Shown here: positions 1 to 8,553 of the stretch, piece after piece
Numbering within the stretch: position 1 is the first letter of the stretch
How the letters are laid out: each line of letters begins with the position of its first letter
Assembly: GCA_035532215.1 (NCBI GenBank)
Contig: DATKRK010000439.1
Coordinates: 1 to 53,743, forward strand
Length of the DNA stretch: 53,743 nt
Direction: 5' to 3'
Source: JAICIG01 sp035532215
GTDB taxonomy: Bacteria; Planctomycetota; Planctomycetia; Pirellulales; JAICIG01
Notes under the pieces: generated by a model
Database searches by the model: none
Told to the model about the DNA's origin: nothing
The model's input: the letters and a program-made list of their open reading frames with translations, nothing else
Position numbers and translations under genes: made by a program

Positions 1-613
1 GTCCAAACCGAGGTAACGTAAACTTGTTTTCATTGGACCAGTCCTCTCGTTGCGGCACTGCCTGAGAAAAAGGATTACCCCCTGATTTCAAAGGTAATCC
101 GCGCCAGACGCGGGCGACTGGTCCAACCATTTTGTCTACAATATCAACCGCGCGAACCCGTTCTTCCGCGCTGCCTCGCTGCGGCGAAGTGGCGCCGCGA
201 TAGGGAATATCGGCTCGTCCAGGGTAACCCTGACGTTCGAGTCGGCCACTAGCCCCTCGGGGCCGGCGGCGATATTGCGCCATCGGCCGCATGGCTGGGA
301 AGTTTGCGGTGCGTTGCCGCCGGATCGGCCCGGTTCGGTCGAAAGATCAAACGGTTAATAATATTAAGTTACAAGGAAACGGCGACGACATCCCTCGGCG
401 GGCTGCGTTGGACTTGTGTTGAAACGACTCTGGCGAGCGGCTAACCTTGAAACTGGGGATCGCCGGGCCGGTCTTGGACGACGCTTTCGCCGTCCGAATT
501 CCGCAAGCTCGCAACAGCCAGGACTCGCCGTCGGCGTCCTATCGCCTTTTGATCTTGCGTCCAAGTCGGCTGGACTCAAGGTTTTCACTTCGGGGACTAA
601 TGAATAGGCGGTC
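1..613. other. Non-coding stretch upstream of the T2SS operon
   Basis: I see no convincing gene here. Short open frames exist on both strands, but they are Arg/Ser-rich, lack domains and partly overlap the start of gspE. The left part holds a nested palindrome (33-126, listed separately). An AT-rich patch near 350-375 (aacggttaataatattaag) stands out from the GC-rich surroundings and could belong to the promoter of the secretion operon, but I cannot assign -35/-10 boxes with confidence. Confidence 0.5.
33..126. repeat. Nested palindromic element
   Basis: A perfect 11-bp outer inverted repeat, TTGGACCAGTC (33-43) and GACTGGTCCAA (116-126), encloses a perfect 8-bp inner one, GGATTACC (72-79) and GGTAATCC (93-100). 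The two nested pairs could form a cruciform in DNA or a long hairpin in RNA. It resembles the small non-autonomous palindromes found elsewhere in this window but differs from them in sequence. Whether it is repeated in the genome cannot be seen here. Confidence 0.6.
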
Positions 614-2314
614 ATGGAATTAGGCGAACTGCTCACCAAACGCGGCCTGCTCGACGAGCGCCAACTGGAATTGGTCCGGCAGTCCAAAAGCGACGGACGC
701 CGGCTCGATCAGGTGGCGATCGAAATGGGCCTCGTCAGTGAAGAAGCCGCCTTGTCCGCTATTGGCGCAGAAATCGGCTTGGAGTTCATCGATCTGGCTT
801 CCACCGACGTCGACCTTTCGCTGCTCAAGGATTTCTCGACGCGGTTGATCCACCGCCAGGCGATTTTTCCGATCCAGCGGCACAATGGCTCGCTGCGCGT
901 CGCCACCAGCGATCCGTTCGACCTGTACCCGCTGGACGAACTGAGCGCCGCGACCGGGCTGTCGATCGAACCGGTGTTGGCCAGCCGCACCGAGATCGCC
1001 AAGCTGATCAAGACGCACCTGGGCGTCGGCAGCGAGACGATCGACGGCTTGATGGCCAAAAAAGCCGAAAGCCCGATCGAGCTGCTCGAAGAGATCGAGA
1101 CCGACGGCTCGGAACTTTCCGAAATGGCCCAAGAGGCCTCGGTCGTGCGGCTGGTCAACGAGATTCTGCTCGAAGCCATCGAATCGCGAGCCAGCGACGT
1201 GCATCTCGAGTCGCAAGCCCACGGGCTGCGCGTCCGCTACCGCATCGACGGCATGCTGCACGCCCAGCCCACGCCGCCCGAAATCAGCCAGTTCCAACTG
1301 GCGATCATCAGCCGCTTGAAGATCATGGCCCGGCTGAATATCGCCGAGAAGCGCCTGCCGCAAGACGGCCGCATCAAGCTCAAGGTCGCGGGCCGCGAGG
1401 TCGACGTGCGCGTCTCGGTGATCCCGATGATCCACGGCGAAGGCATCGTGATGCGTTTGCTCGACAAGAGCGGCATGGAATTCTCGCTGCGCAAGCTGGG
1501 CATGGACGCGGAGCTGTACCAGACGTTTCAAGAGTTGATCCGCCTGCCGCACGGCATCATTCTGGTCACCGGGCCGACCGGCTCGGGCAAGACGACCACG
1601 CTGTACAGCGCGCTGTTGGAAATCAAAGACAGCCAGACGAAGATCATCACCACCGAAGACCCGGTCGAGTACCAGCTCGATGGCATCAACCAGATTCAGG
1701 TACACGCCAAGGTCGGCCTGACGTTCGCCGCTTCGCTGCGCAGCATTTTGCGGCACGACCCCGACATCGTGCTGGTCGGCGAAATCCGCGACTTGGAAAC
1801 GGCTGAAAACGCGATCCAAGCCTCGCTCACCGGCCACCTCGTGTTCAGCACCTTGCACACGAACGACGCCGCCGGCGCCTACACGCGTATGATCGACATG
1901 GGCGTCGAGCCGTTCTTGGTGGCCAGCACCGTCGAAGCGGTAATGGCCCAACGTCTGGTGCGGACGCTGTGCAAAGAGTGCCGGCGCCTCTACGAGCCAA
2001 AGCACGAAGACCTGCCCGCGGACTTCCCGTTCGACGAATGGCGGGCCTCGGGCGAGCCCTTGTATTTGCCGGCCGGTTGCCGGGCGTGCCGGCAATTGGG
2101 CTATCGGGGCCGGATGGGCATCTACGAGTTGCTAGTCACCACCGAATCGGTGCGGCAGTTGGCCCACGAGCGGGCCAGTTCCTGGAAGCTGAAGCAGGCG
2201 GCCATGACCGACGGCATGCGCACGCTGCGCATGGATGGCTGGACCAAAGTGCTCGCCGGGCGTACGACGGTGGAAGAAGTCATGCGCGTGACCAAAAGCG
2301 ACCGGATCGGCTAG
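614..2314 (+). CDS. gspE: Type II secretion ATPase GspE
   Basis: Cytoplasmic hexameric ATPase that powers pseudopilus assembly in type II secretion. The 566-aa length is normal for the family. Residues 1 to about 150 match the N-terminal domain that docks on GspL. The Walker A loop GPTGSGKTT is at about residue 320, the Walker B/Asp box region DPDIVLVGEIRD at about 382, and a His box STLHTNDA follows. A four-Cys zinc-binding module is intact (CKEC at 453-456 and CRAC at 489-492), which favours GspE or PilB over twitching ATPases of the PilT type. The ATG at 614 is the first plausible start. It is the first gene of a co-directional run ending with gspD and a lipoprotein gene. PilB is the alternative; the following gspG-K pseudopilin genes decide for GspE. 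Confidence 0.95.
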   Translation: MELGELLTKRGLLDERQLELVRQSKSDGRRLDQVAIEMGLVSEEAALSAIGAEIGLEFIDLASTDVDLSLLKDFSTRLIHRQAIFPIQRHNGSLRVATSDPFDLYPLDELSAATGLSIEPVLASRTEIAKLIKTHLGVGSETIDGLMAKKAESPIELLEEIETDGSELSEMAQEASVVRLVNEILLEAIESRASDVHLESQAHGLRVRYRIDGMLHAQPTPPEISQFQLAIISRLKIMARLNIAEKRLPQDGRIKLKVAGREVDVRVSVIPMIHGEGIVMRLLDKSGMEFSLRKLGMDAELYQTFQELIRLPHGIILVTGPTGSGKTTTLYSALLEIKDSQTKIITTEDPVEYQLDGINQIQVHAKVGLTFAASLRSILRHDPDIVLVGEIRDLETAENAIQASLTGHLVFSTLHTNDAAGAYTRMIDMGVEPFLVASTVEAVMAQRLVRTLCKECRRLYEPKHEDLPADFPFDEWRASGEPLYLPAGCRACRQLGYRGRMGIYELLVTTESVRQLAHERASSWKLKQAAMTDGMRTLRMDGWTKVLAGRTTVEEVMRVTKSDRIG

Positions 2315-2338
2315 ACTTAAGCGGGAGAAACGCGTCCG

Positions 2339-3541
2339 ATGCCCGATTTCGCCTATGTCGCCCGCGATGCAGCCGGCCAGCGCATCACCGGTAAGCTGAA
2401 TGCCGCCAGCGAGCGCGAAGCGCTCGGCGCGCTGGCCAAGAAGGCGCTGTTTCCGCTTTCCGTGCAAGCCGAGCGCACGGCCGCGCAAAGCTGGCGCGGC
2501 CGGCGCGTCAGCCCGCAGTTGATGGCTACCACCTATGGGCAGCTTGGCGACTTGCTCGGCAGCGGCGTGCCGCTGTTGCGCTCGCTCGAGGTTTTACAGC
2601 GGCAAAGCTCGCACGCCGGCCTGTCCGAAGTGCTGGGCAAGATCAAGGCCGAGGTGGAAGAAGGCAGCTCGCTTTCCGACGCCATGCTGCGCTTCCCTCG
2701 CGTGTTCAGCGAAATGGCGATCAATATGGTCCGCGCCGGCGGCGAAGGCGGCTTTTTGGAAGACGCCTTGCACCGCGTCTCCGAGTTCACCGAAAAGCAG
2801 GAAGACCTGAAAGGCCGCACGATGGGCGCCTTGGCCTATCCTCTGGTGCTGGCGGTCATCGGCACTTCGGTGGTGACGGTGTTGGTGGTGTTCTTCGTGC
2901 CCAAGTTCGCCGAGCTGTTCACCCAGCTTCGCGAAAAGGGCGAGCTGCCGGCCGTGACCGACTGGCTGCTGGCCACCAGCGACTTCCTCAGGCATTGGGG
3001 CTGGCTGCTGCTCGGCGCGCTGGCCGGCTTGGGGATGTTCGCCCGCACGAAGCTGGCCACCGAAGAAGGCCGCCTGTGGCGCGACAAGTGGAAGGTGCGC
3101 ATTCCGGGCGCGGGACGCATTCTGCTGAACCTGGCGGTGGCCCGCTTTTGCCGGGTGCTGGGCACGTTGCTGCACAACGGCGTGCCGATCCTCAAGTCGT
3201 TGGAGATCAGCAGCGAGGCGACCGGCAACCGCGTGCTGGCCCAGGCCGTGCAGGACGCCGCCAAGAACATTTCGGCCGGCGAAACCTTGGCGGCGCCCTT
3301 GTCCGCCTGCGGCCATTTCCCGCCGACCATCGTGGAAATGATCGGCGTGGCCGAGGAATCGAACACCTTGGAAAGCGTGCTGATCAACATCGCCGACGGC
3401 CTGGAGCGCCGCACCTGGCGCCAGCTCGACCTGTTCGTGAGACTGCTGGAACCGTTGCTGCTGCTGGTGCTGGCCGCCGCCGTGTTGGTGGTGGTCATCG
3501 CCTTGCTGCTGCCGGTCATTAAGATGAGTACGACGATTTAA
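2339..3541 (+). CDS. gspF: Type II secretion inner-membrane platform protein GspF
   Basis: Polytopic inner-membrane protein that couples the GspE ATPase to pseudopilin assembly. At 400 aa it has the family's usual length. It starts with the typical MPDFAYVARDAAG segment and carries two tandem T2SF domains, at about 70-190 and 270-390. Three hydrophobic segments are visible: near 165-190 (the one containing VVTVLVVFFVPKF), near 220-240, and at the C-terminus (LLLLVLAAAVLVVVIALLLP). The ATG at 2339 follows gspE by 24 bp. The gap to gspG (about 115 bp) holds a strong hairpin repeat, so the pseudopilin genes could have a different expression level from gspEF. Confidence 0.95.
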   Translation: MPDFAYVARDAAGQRITGKLNAASEREALGALAKKALFPLSVQAERTAAQSWRGRRVSPQLMATTYGQLGDLLGSGVPLLRSLEVLQRQSSHAGLSEVLGKIKAEVEEGSSLSDAMLRFPRVFSEMAINMVRAGGEGGFLEDALHRVSEFTEKQEDLKGRTMGALAYPLVLAVIGTSVVTVLVVFFVPKFAELFTQLREKGELPAVTDWLLATSDFLRHWGWLLLGALAGLGMFARTKLATEEGRLWRDKWKVRIPGAGRILLNLAVARFCRVLGTLLHNGVPILKSLEISSEATGNRVLAQAVQDAAKNISAGETLAAPLSACGHFPPTIVEMIGVAEESNTLESVLINIADGLERRTWRQLDLFVRLLEPLLLLVLAAAVLVVVIALLLPVIKMSTTI

Positions 3542-3550
3542 GCGTTTAAC

Positions 3551-3620
3551 CGTAGGTCAGGCTTTCCAGCCTGACGGGCGTCTGGGAAAAATCCTGTCAG
3601 GCAGGAAAGCCTGACCTACG
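3551..3620. repeat. REP-like hairpin between gspF and gspG
   Basis: The left arm CGTAGGTCAGGCTTTCCAGC (3551-3570, continuing to 3575) is matched at 24 of 25 positions by the reverse complement of 3596-3620, with a loop of about 20 nt. It lies inside the gspF-gspG gap of the secretion operon. Similar palindromic units with a GGCTTTCC or GGCCTTCC core are typical of dispersed REP-type repeats. In RNA it would form a very stable stem that could stabilise or attenuate the operon message. Confidence 0.75.
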
Positions 3621-3655
3621 TCTCGCAATACGATCCGTGCAAGGAGAAACACGCC

Positions 3656-4081
3656 ATGTTACGTCGCCGTCGACGCCGCGAGGCATTCACGCTGATCGAA
3701 GTGTTGTTGGTGCTGGTGATCCTGGTGATTCTCGGCTCGCTGGCCGGCGTCTCGATCCGCAGCGCTCAGAAGAAAGGGCTCGTCAACGCGGCCAAAGCCC
3801 AGGTCCGAGGCTTCAAAACGCCGATGGACATGTACCAGTTGGACGTCGGCAGCTATCCTTCGAGTTCCACAGGTTTGGAAGCGCTGCGCAGCGCTCCGGG
3901 CGACGTCCAGGACTCGAAGTGGCAGGGGCCGTATCTCGAATCCGCCGTGCCCGTCGATCCGTGGGGGCGCGCATATCAGTTCGCGAACCCCGGCAAGCAC
4001 AATGCCGACGGCTACGACGTTTGGTCGCTGGGGCCCGATGGCGCGGATGGCACCGATGACGATATCGGCAATTGGGATTAA
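3656..4081 (+). CDS. gspG: Major pseudopilin GspG
   Basis: Major subunit of the T2SS pseudopilus, inserted in the inner membrane and processed by a prepilin peptidase not encoded here. The 141-aa protein has a short Arg-rich leader, then AFTLIEVLLVLVILVILGSL, the class III signal and hydrophobic helix with Glu at +5. The C-terminal region contains the GspG-specific signature (WQGPYLE, PVDPWGRAYQ, DVWSLGPDGADGTDDDI), including Asp residues used for calcium binding in known GspG proteins. The residue before the cleavage site is Ala rather than the usual Gly. The start at 3656 follows an AAGGAGA Shine-Dalgarno. The gspH reading frame overlaps its 3' end. Confidence 0.95.
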   Translation: MLRRRRRREAFTLIEVLLVLVILVILGSLAGVSIRSAQKKGLVNAAKAQVRGFKTPMDMYQLDVGSYPSSSTGLEALRSAPGDVQDSKWQGPYLESAVPVDPWGRAYQFANPGKHNADGYDVWSLGPDGADGTDDDIGNWD

Positions 4082-4739
4082 GCAGCGACGGCGACGCCGG
4101 CTGCGCCGCGCCTTCACGCTGCTCGAGCTGTTGCTCGTGCTGGCGCTGTTGGCGATTTTGGCGGCGATCTCCTGGCCGTCGCTGTATCGTTCGCTCGACA
4201 CTCAGCGACTGAAGGGCGCCGCCGACCTGGTGCGCACGAATCTGCTCCGCGCACGCACCAAGGCCATCACGTCGGGCGAGATCGTGTCGTTCAAATATCA
4301 GCTCGACGGCGGGCAGTTCCGCGTCGAGCAGCAATCGAACGACAACGCCATCCTGGCCAGCGGAGGCATGGCGACCGGCGGGATGACGGGCGGCGCCGCC
4401 GGCCAAGGCGGCGCATCGAGCCAAACGAGCGCGGCGGGCGCAACACCCGTCGACCCCTTGCCGCCCGTCGAAGACAAGCTGCCCGATGGCGTGACGTTCA
4501 AGCCCGGCGAAGTCGGAACCGATTCGCGAATGGGATATGTCTCGATCAACGACCGCTTCACTTCGATCAACGACGCGTCCTGGTCGCAGCCGATCTTGTT
4601 CTTTCCCGACGGCACGGCGACTTGGGCCAAGATTCGCGTCTTGGGCGAGCGCGGCCGCTCGATCGAAATCGAGGTGCGCAGCTTGACCGGCGGCGTCACG
4701 GTCGGCGAAATCATCCGCGGCGCGGAGGCGGCGCCATGA
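4056..4739 (+). CDS. gspH: Minor pseudopilin GspH
   Basis: Minor pseudopilin, probably 227 aa. After an Arg-rich leader it has AFTLLELLLVLALLAILAAI, the class III signal helix with Glu at +5 and Ala at -1. The rest is a poorly conserved globular region with a Gly/Ala/Ser patch near 110-140 and a GspH-like ending (ILFFPDGTATWAKIRV). The start is uncertain: ATGs at 4002, 4038, 4047 and 4056 are all in frame and all lie inside gspG. I chose 4056 because it gives a normal short leader. Translation is probably coupled to gspG, and its stop overlaps the gspI start in an ATGA. Confidence 0.85.
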   Translation: MTISAIGIKQRRRRRLRRAFTLLELLLVLALLAILAAISWPSLYRSLDTQRLKGAADLVRTNLLRARTKAITSGEIVSFKYQLDGGQFRVEQQSNDNAILASGGMATGGMTGGAAGQGGASSQTSAAGATPVDPLPPVEDKLPDGVTFKPGEVGTDSRMGYVSINDRFTSINDASWSQPILFFPDGTATWAKIRVLGERGRSIEIEVRSLTGGVTVGEIIRGAEAAP

Positions 4740-5314
4740 ACGCAAGCACGTTACAGCGCGAGCCCGGCAATCTGCGTGAGAGCCGCCGGCGCCGCGAGCA
4801 TCGAGCGTTTTCGTTGCTCGAACTGATCCTGGCCTTGAGCATCCTGATCGGTGCGTTGGCGGTGATCGGCGAGTTGATGCGCAGCGGTTTGCGGAATGCG
4901 CAGATGGCCCGCGACCTGTCGCAAGCCCAGTTGCTTTGCGAAACGAAGCTCGCCGAAATCCAAGCCGGGGCGGCTGCGGCCGAACCGGCGAGCCAGACGC
5001 CCGTGCCCAATCATCCCGGCTGGCTGGTTTCGGTCGAACGCGAAACGACCAGCTCGCAAAACGCCTCCTCGTCGTCGACCGGGCAAAGCGGGACGAGCTC
5101 GCAAGGCTTCTCGGGCACGGTGAGCTTGTACAAGATTCGCGTGACCGTCGAGCAGGATCCGCAGCAGCAGCGCAACCCGGTGAAGTTTTCGCTTTCGCAA
5201 TGGATGATCGACCCTTCCGTGTCGGCCGTGCAACTGCAGCCGCTGATCGATCCGGGCATTGCGGCCAGCGCGTCGCAAAGCGGCAGTTCTCAATCCGGCG
5301 GCACAGGGCAATAA
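4736..5314 (+). CDS. gspI: Minor pseudopilin GspI
   Basis: Minor pseudopilin of 192 aa. An Arg/Glu-rich leader ends in REHRAFSLLELILALSILI, a class III signal with Glu at +5 and Ala at -1. The following segment (RSGLRNAQMARDLSQAQLLC) resembles the helix of GspI that continues from the membrane anchor. The end of the protein is Ser/Gly-rich. The ATG overlaps the gspH stop as ATGA, which favours this start over the upstream in-frame ATG at 4622. In characterised systems GspI forms the pseudopilus tip with GspJ and GspK, and those two genes follow directly. Confidence 0.85.
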   Translation: MNASTLQREPGNLRESRRRREHRAFSLLELILALSILIGALAVIGELMRSGLRNAQMARDLSQAQLLCETKLAEIQAGAAAAEPASQTPVPNHPGWLVSVERETTSSQNASSSSTGQSGTSSQGFSGTVSLYKIRVTVEQDPQQQRNPVKFSLSQWMIDPSVSAVQLQPLIDPGIAASASQSGSSQSGGTGQ

Positions 5315-5315
5315 C

Positions 5316-6569
5316 ATGCAACGCAACCGCTCCCCGCGCACGGCATTTACGCTTTTGGAAGTGATCCTGGCGTTGGGCTTGTCGGCGCTCTTGATCGGCG
5401 TGTTGGCGATGGCGATTCAGACCAGTATGAAGGCCACTCACAGCGGGCGCACTGACGTCGCGCAAGCGCAATTGGCGCGCGCCGCGTTGGAGCGGATCGG
5501 CGCCGATCTACGGTCTGCGGTGTGGTACGAACCGGTCGATCCGTTCTCGATGGTCGCACCGCCCTCGGTTTCCTCGCTCGCCAGCACGTCATCGGGCGGC
5601 TCGGGCGGTTCCAGCGGTTCGGTCGGCTCCGGCGGCACGAGCGGTTCCAGCGGTACGAGCGGTTCCAGCGGTACGAGCGGTTCCGGCGGTACGAGCGGCG
5701 GCGCTAGCGGCTCGGGCGGCGGTTCTTCCTCGGGCAGCTCCGGCAGTCGCTCCTCGGGCAGTTCCGGAGGAGGAGGAGGAGGCTCATCAGGCGGCCTGGG
5801 TTCTTCGGGCGGAGGCGGATCAGCCAGCAGTTCCAGCGGCAGTTCGACGACCACCACGACGCCCATGCCGTTGCCGATGTTCGTGGGCGGGCAAAACTGG
5901 CTGCAAGTCGATATCAGCCATCTGCCGCGCCCCGACCAATACGCCTTCATGCAGTACTCGTCGAGCAATATGTCGGGCGGGAATTTGTCGGCGAGTAATT
6001 CTTCGGGAAGCAATGCCGCGGCGAACTCGATGGCCATGCGGGATCGCATCAGCGAGATCAAGACGGTCTTCTATTTTCTGGCCGGCGGCGCCGGCCAGGC
6101 GCTGCCGCCGGGGCTTTCGTCGAGCATGGCCGGCGGCAACCAGCAGGGCTTGATGCGTCGCGAAGCCGATCGGGTCGTTACGGCCTGGGCCAGTTACGGC
6201 GGCGGCTCGTCGGGCCTTGGACCGGCGGTCGAGGCATTGGCGCCGGAAATCGCCACGCTCAAGTTTCAATATTTCAACGGTTCCGCCTGGACCACCACTT
6301 GGGACTCGAGGGTCAATTACTCTTTGCCGCGGGCGGTGGAAATCACTCTCACGCTCGTCGCCGAGCCTGCCGAACGCGCGTCGGCGAAGCGGCCCGCCGG
6401 GCAAGCCCCGCCCAAAGAATACGTGCTGCGCGTGCCGATCCCCGCCTGGCGGCCGCCGAACTTGCAAGTTTTGAACTCGATGGCCATTCAGGCCGAAAAC
6501 AACGCCGCCTCCGGCTCGTCTTCTTCTTCGTCCACGTCGACCGGGGCCGCCGGCATGGGGAGCTACTAA
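5316..6569 (+). CDS. gspJ: Minor pseudopilin GspJ with a long Ser/Gly insert
   Basis: Minor pseudopilin of 417 aa, about twice the usual 190-230 aa. The leader ends in PRTAFTLLEVILALGLSALL, with Glu at +5 and Ala at -1. Residues of about 90-182 are a Ser/Gly/Thr low-complexity insert, partly made of tandem 18-bp units. The C-terminal half returns to a GspJ-like pattern (LKFQYFNGSAWTTTWDS, then YSLPRAVEITLTLVAEP). A second Ser/Thr-rich tail ends the protein. The ATG at 5316 comes 2 nt after the gspI stop, and the stop overlaps the gspK start. The insert may be a flexible, possibly surface-exposed spacer; that is inference. Confidence 0.88.
   Translation: MQRNRSPRTAFTLLEVILALGLSALLIGVLAMAIQTSMKATHSGRTDVAQAQLARAALERIGADLRSAVWYEPVDPFSMVAPPSVSSLASTSSGGSGGSSGSVGSGGTSGSSGTSGSSGTSGSGGTSGGASGSGGGSSSGSSGSRSSGSSGGGGGGSSGGLGSSGGGGSASSSSGSSTTTTTPMPLPMFVGGQNWLQVDISHLPRPDQYAFMQYSSSNMSGGNLSASNSSGSNAAANSMAMRDRISEIKTVFYFLAGGAGQALPPGLSSSMAGGNQQGLMRREADRVVTAWASYGGGSSGLGPAVEALAPEIATLKFQYFNGSAWTTTWDSRVNYSLPRAVEITLTLVAEPAERASAKRPAGQAPPKEYVLRVPIPAWRPPNLQVLNSMAIQAENNAASGSSSSSSTSTGAAGMGSY
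5636..5697 (+). repeat. Tandem 18-bp repeat inside gspJ
   Basis: Units of the form ACGAGCGGTTCCAGCGGT repeat about three and a half times with one or two substitutions. They encode a Gly-Ser-Ser-Gly-Thr-Ser pattern. An in-frame unit like this can expand or contract without breaking the frame, so the linker length may vary between strains. Confidence 0.75.
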
Positions 6570-8269
6570 TGCATCGCTCGCACGTTCGCCGACACCGGCG
6601 CCCTCCGCACGGCATGGTGTTGATCGTAGTGCTGGTCGCCATCGTCATGCTCAGCCTGGCCGGGTATACGTTCGCCCAACTGATGTTCGCCGAGCGCGAA
6701 GCCGCCTGGGCTCACGGCCAGGGGATGCAGGCCCAGGCGCTGGCGCACTCGGGCGTCGCCTGGATGCAGCAACAATCGCTGCAGTCGTCCGCCTCGCTGG
6801 CCCAGCAAGGCGGCTGGTACAACAATCCCAGCTTGTTTCGCGGAGTGCTGGTGACCCATAGCGAACTCGATCCGATTCCCGGCCGCTTCACCGTGCTTTC
6901 GCCCCAGATGCAGATGGGCTCGGTCGTGGGCATGCGTTACGGACTGGAAGACGAGTCTTCGCGGCTGAATCTCAATACCTTGTTGCTGCTCGACCAGCAG
7001 AAATCCGGCCAAGGCGCCCAAGCGCTGATGATGCTGCCCGGCCTGACCGCCGACGTCGCCGACGCCATCCTGGATTGGATCGATGCCGACGATACGACGC
7101 GCACCAACGGCGCCGAGCGCGAATATTACAACGGGCTGAGCCCCGGCTATTCGCCCAAAAACGGCCCGTTGGAGTCGGTCGAAGAATTGCTGCTGGTGCG
7201 CGGCGTGACGCCGCAAATGTTGTTCGGCATGGATTACGATCGAAACGGACTGATCGACGCGCGCGAAGCTACCAACGGCTTGCCGCAAGGGGGGCAGTCG
7301 GGCAGCGGTACGTTGGGCGGGTCGTCATCCAGCGGCAGCGGTTCGTCGTCGAGCGGCGGCTCATCCAACGGCAGCGGTTCGTCGAGCGGCGGCTCGTCGT
7401 CGAATTCGTCGACCGTCAGCAACCCGTTCGCCACCAGCAACATTCAAGGCTGGGCCCAGTACCTGACCATCTACAGCATGGAATCGAACCTGCGGCCCAA
7501 CGGCCAGTTGAAGATCAACTTGAACTCCAGCGATCTCTCGCAGCTTCAACAAGATCTTTCGATGGCTCTCGACCCCGATACGGCGACCTACATTGTCGCC
7601 TATCGCCAGGGCAGCGTGACGGGCGTCAATCCCAACCAGCCGACGCCGCCCAACAGCCAGGCGGCGCAGTCGGTCAGCGGCCGTCAGCTCGATTTGACGA
7701 AGCCCGCCGCCAACCAACTCGCCTCGCCCTTGGACCTGGTCGGCGCCTCGGTGCAGGTCGCGTTCCAAGGCAGCTCGCAGCAGGTCACGATCGCCTCGCC
7801 GTTCAACCCCTCTCCTTCGGCGATGGGCAGTTACCTGCCCAAACTGCTCGAAAGTACGACGATCGTGCCTTCGCCGACCGTGCCGGGCCGGATCAATATC
7901 AACCAGGCCTCGCCGACCGTGCTGATGACGATCCCGAACATGACGGCCCAGGTCGTCGACCAGATCCTCAACAGCCGCCCGATCGACCCCAGCCAGCTCA
8001 ATACCGACCGCCAGTTCCCGACGTGGCCCTACGCCGAAGGACTGATCGACCTGAACACGATGAAGCAAATCATGCCGTTTATCACGTCGTCGGGCCGGGT
8101 TTTCCGGGCCCAGGTGGTCGGACATTTCGACCGCCCGGGGCCGGCCAGCCGGATCGAAGCCGTAGTCGACGCTACCAGTCCGATCCCCCGGCTATTATTC
8201 TGGAGAGATCTGAGTCACTTGGGCCGCGGGTTCGCCCCGGCAATGCTGGGAGTCGCAAGTACGAAATAA
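6569..8269 (+). CDS. gspK: Minor pseudopilin GspK
   Basis: Large minor pseudopilin of 566 aa that caps the pseudopilus tip with GspI and GspJ. The leader ends in PPHGMVLIVVLVAIVMLSLA, a signal lacking Glu at +5, which is typical of GspK. Characteristic segments follow: YGLEDESSRLNLNTL, then DVADAILDWIDADDTTRTNG, then SVEELLLVRGVTP, which fit the helical GspK domain. A Ser/Gly-rich insert occupies about 244-287. A second helix-hairpin-helix-like part (RININQASPTVLMTIPNMT) lies near 440. The ATG overlaps the gspJ stop (TAATG). The long 5' extension of this frame is only a shadow of gspJ. Confidence 0.9.
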   Translation: MHRSHVRRHRRPPHGMVLIVVLVAIVMLSLAGYTFAQLMFAEREAAWAHGQGMQAQALAHSGVAWMQQQSLQSSASLAQQGGWYNNPSLFRGVLVTHSELDPIPGRFTVLSPQMQMGSVVGMRYGLEDESSRLNLNTLLLLDQQKSGQGAQALMMLPGLTADVADAILDWIDADDTTRTNGAEREYYNGLSPGYSPKNGPLESVEELLLVRGVTPQMLFGMDYDRNGLIDAREATNGLPQGGQSGSGTLGGSSSSGSGSSSSGGSSNGSGSSSGGSSSNSSTVSNPFATSNIQGWAQYLTIYSMESNLRPNGQLKINLNSSDLSQLQQDLSMALDPDTATYIVAYRQGSVTGVNPNQPTPPNSQAAQSVSGRQLDLTKPAANQLASPLDLVGASVQVAFQGSSQQVTIASPFNPSPSAMGSYLPKLLESTTIVPSPTVPGRININQASPTVLMTIPNMTAQVVDQILNSRPIDPSQLNTDRQFPTWPYAEGLIDLNTMKQIMPFITSSGRVFRAQVVGHFDRPGPASRIEAVVDATSPIPRLLFWRDLSHLGRGFAPAMLGVASTK

Positions 8270-8321
8270 GGAGAAGAGAGCAGCGAGCGGAAAGGCGAAT
8301 CGAACGAACGCGGCCGATCGC

Positions 8322-8449
8322 TAGTGCCTTTTCAAAGCCATTTTGACAGTCGGGTGGCTGGCGGCTGAGCCTAGGCGAAGCCCCAGTTTGCTCTCGTATC
8401 GCTTCGCTCTGCCGCCAGCCACCCTCGCCTATCAACTCAGACTTGAAGA
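8322..8449 (+). repeat. 137-bp palindromic element, copy A (right end eroded)
   Basis: Starts TAGTGCCTTTTCAAAGCC and carries the 14-bp perfect arms GGGTGGCTGGCGGC and GCCGCCAGCCACCC around an imperfect inner hairpin. It ends in ACTTGAAGA without the final GGCACTAG. It sits between gspK and gspL inside the secretion operon. Same family as the copies at 25986, 31092 and 35468 and the degraded copy near 23545. Confidence 0.85.
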
Positions 8450-8553
8450 CTCGCTAATTTACTCCTGCTTCGTTCTCCGCTTTCACCGCTCCGATTCCGA
8501 ACTTCTTACTCGCGGTTCCCCACTCACTACTCCCAACTCCCGGCTCGTTACTC

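Noticed and set aside
620..2095. A 491-codon minus-strand frame opposite gspE
   Set aside because: Shadow of the ATPase gene, with no domain and biased composition.
3813..5471. A 552-codon minus-strand frame opposite the pseudopilin genes
   Set aside because: Shadow crossing several real genes (gspG to gspJ), Arg/Ser/Pro-rich, no recognisable motif.
5602..5830. Possible CRISPR-like array in the repetitive part of gspJ
   Set aside because: The units are in frame, without unique spacers, and encode a Ser/Gly linker. This is a coding tandem repeat.
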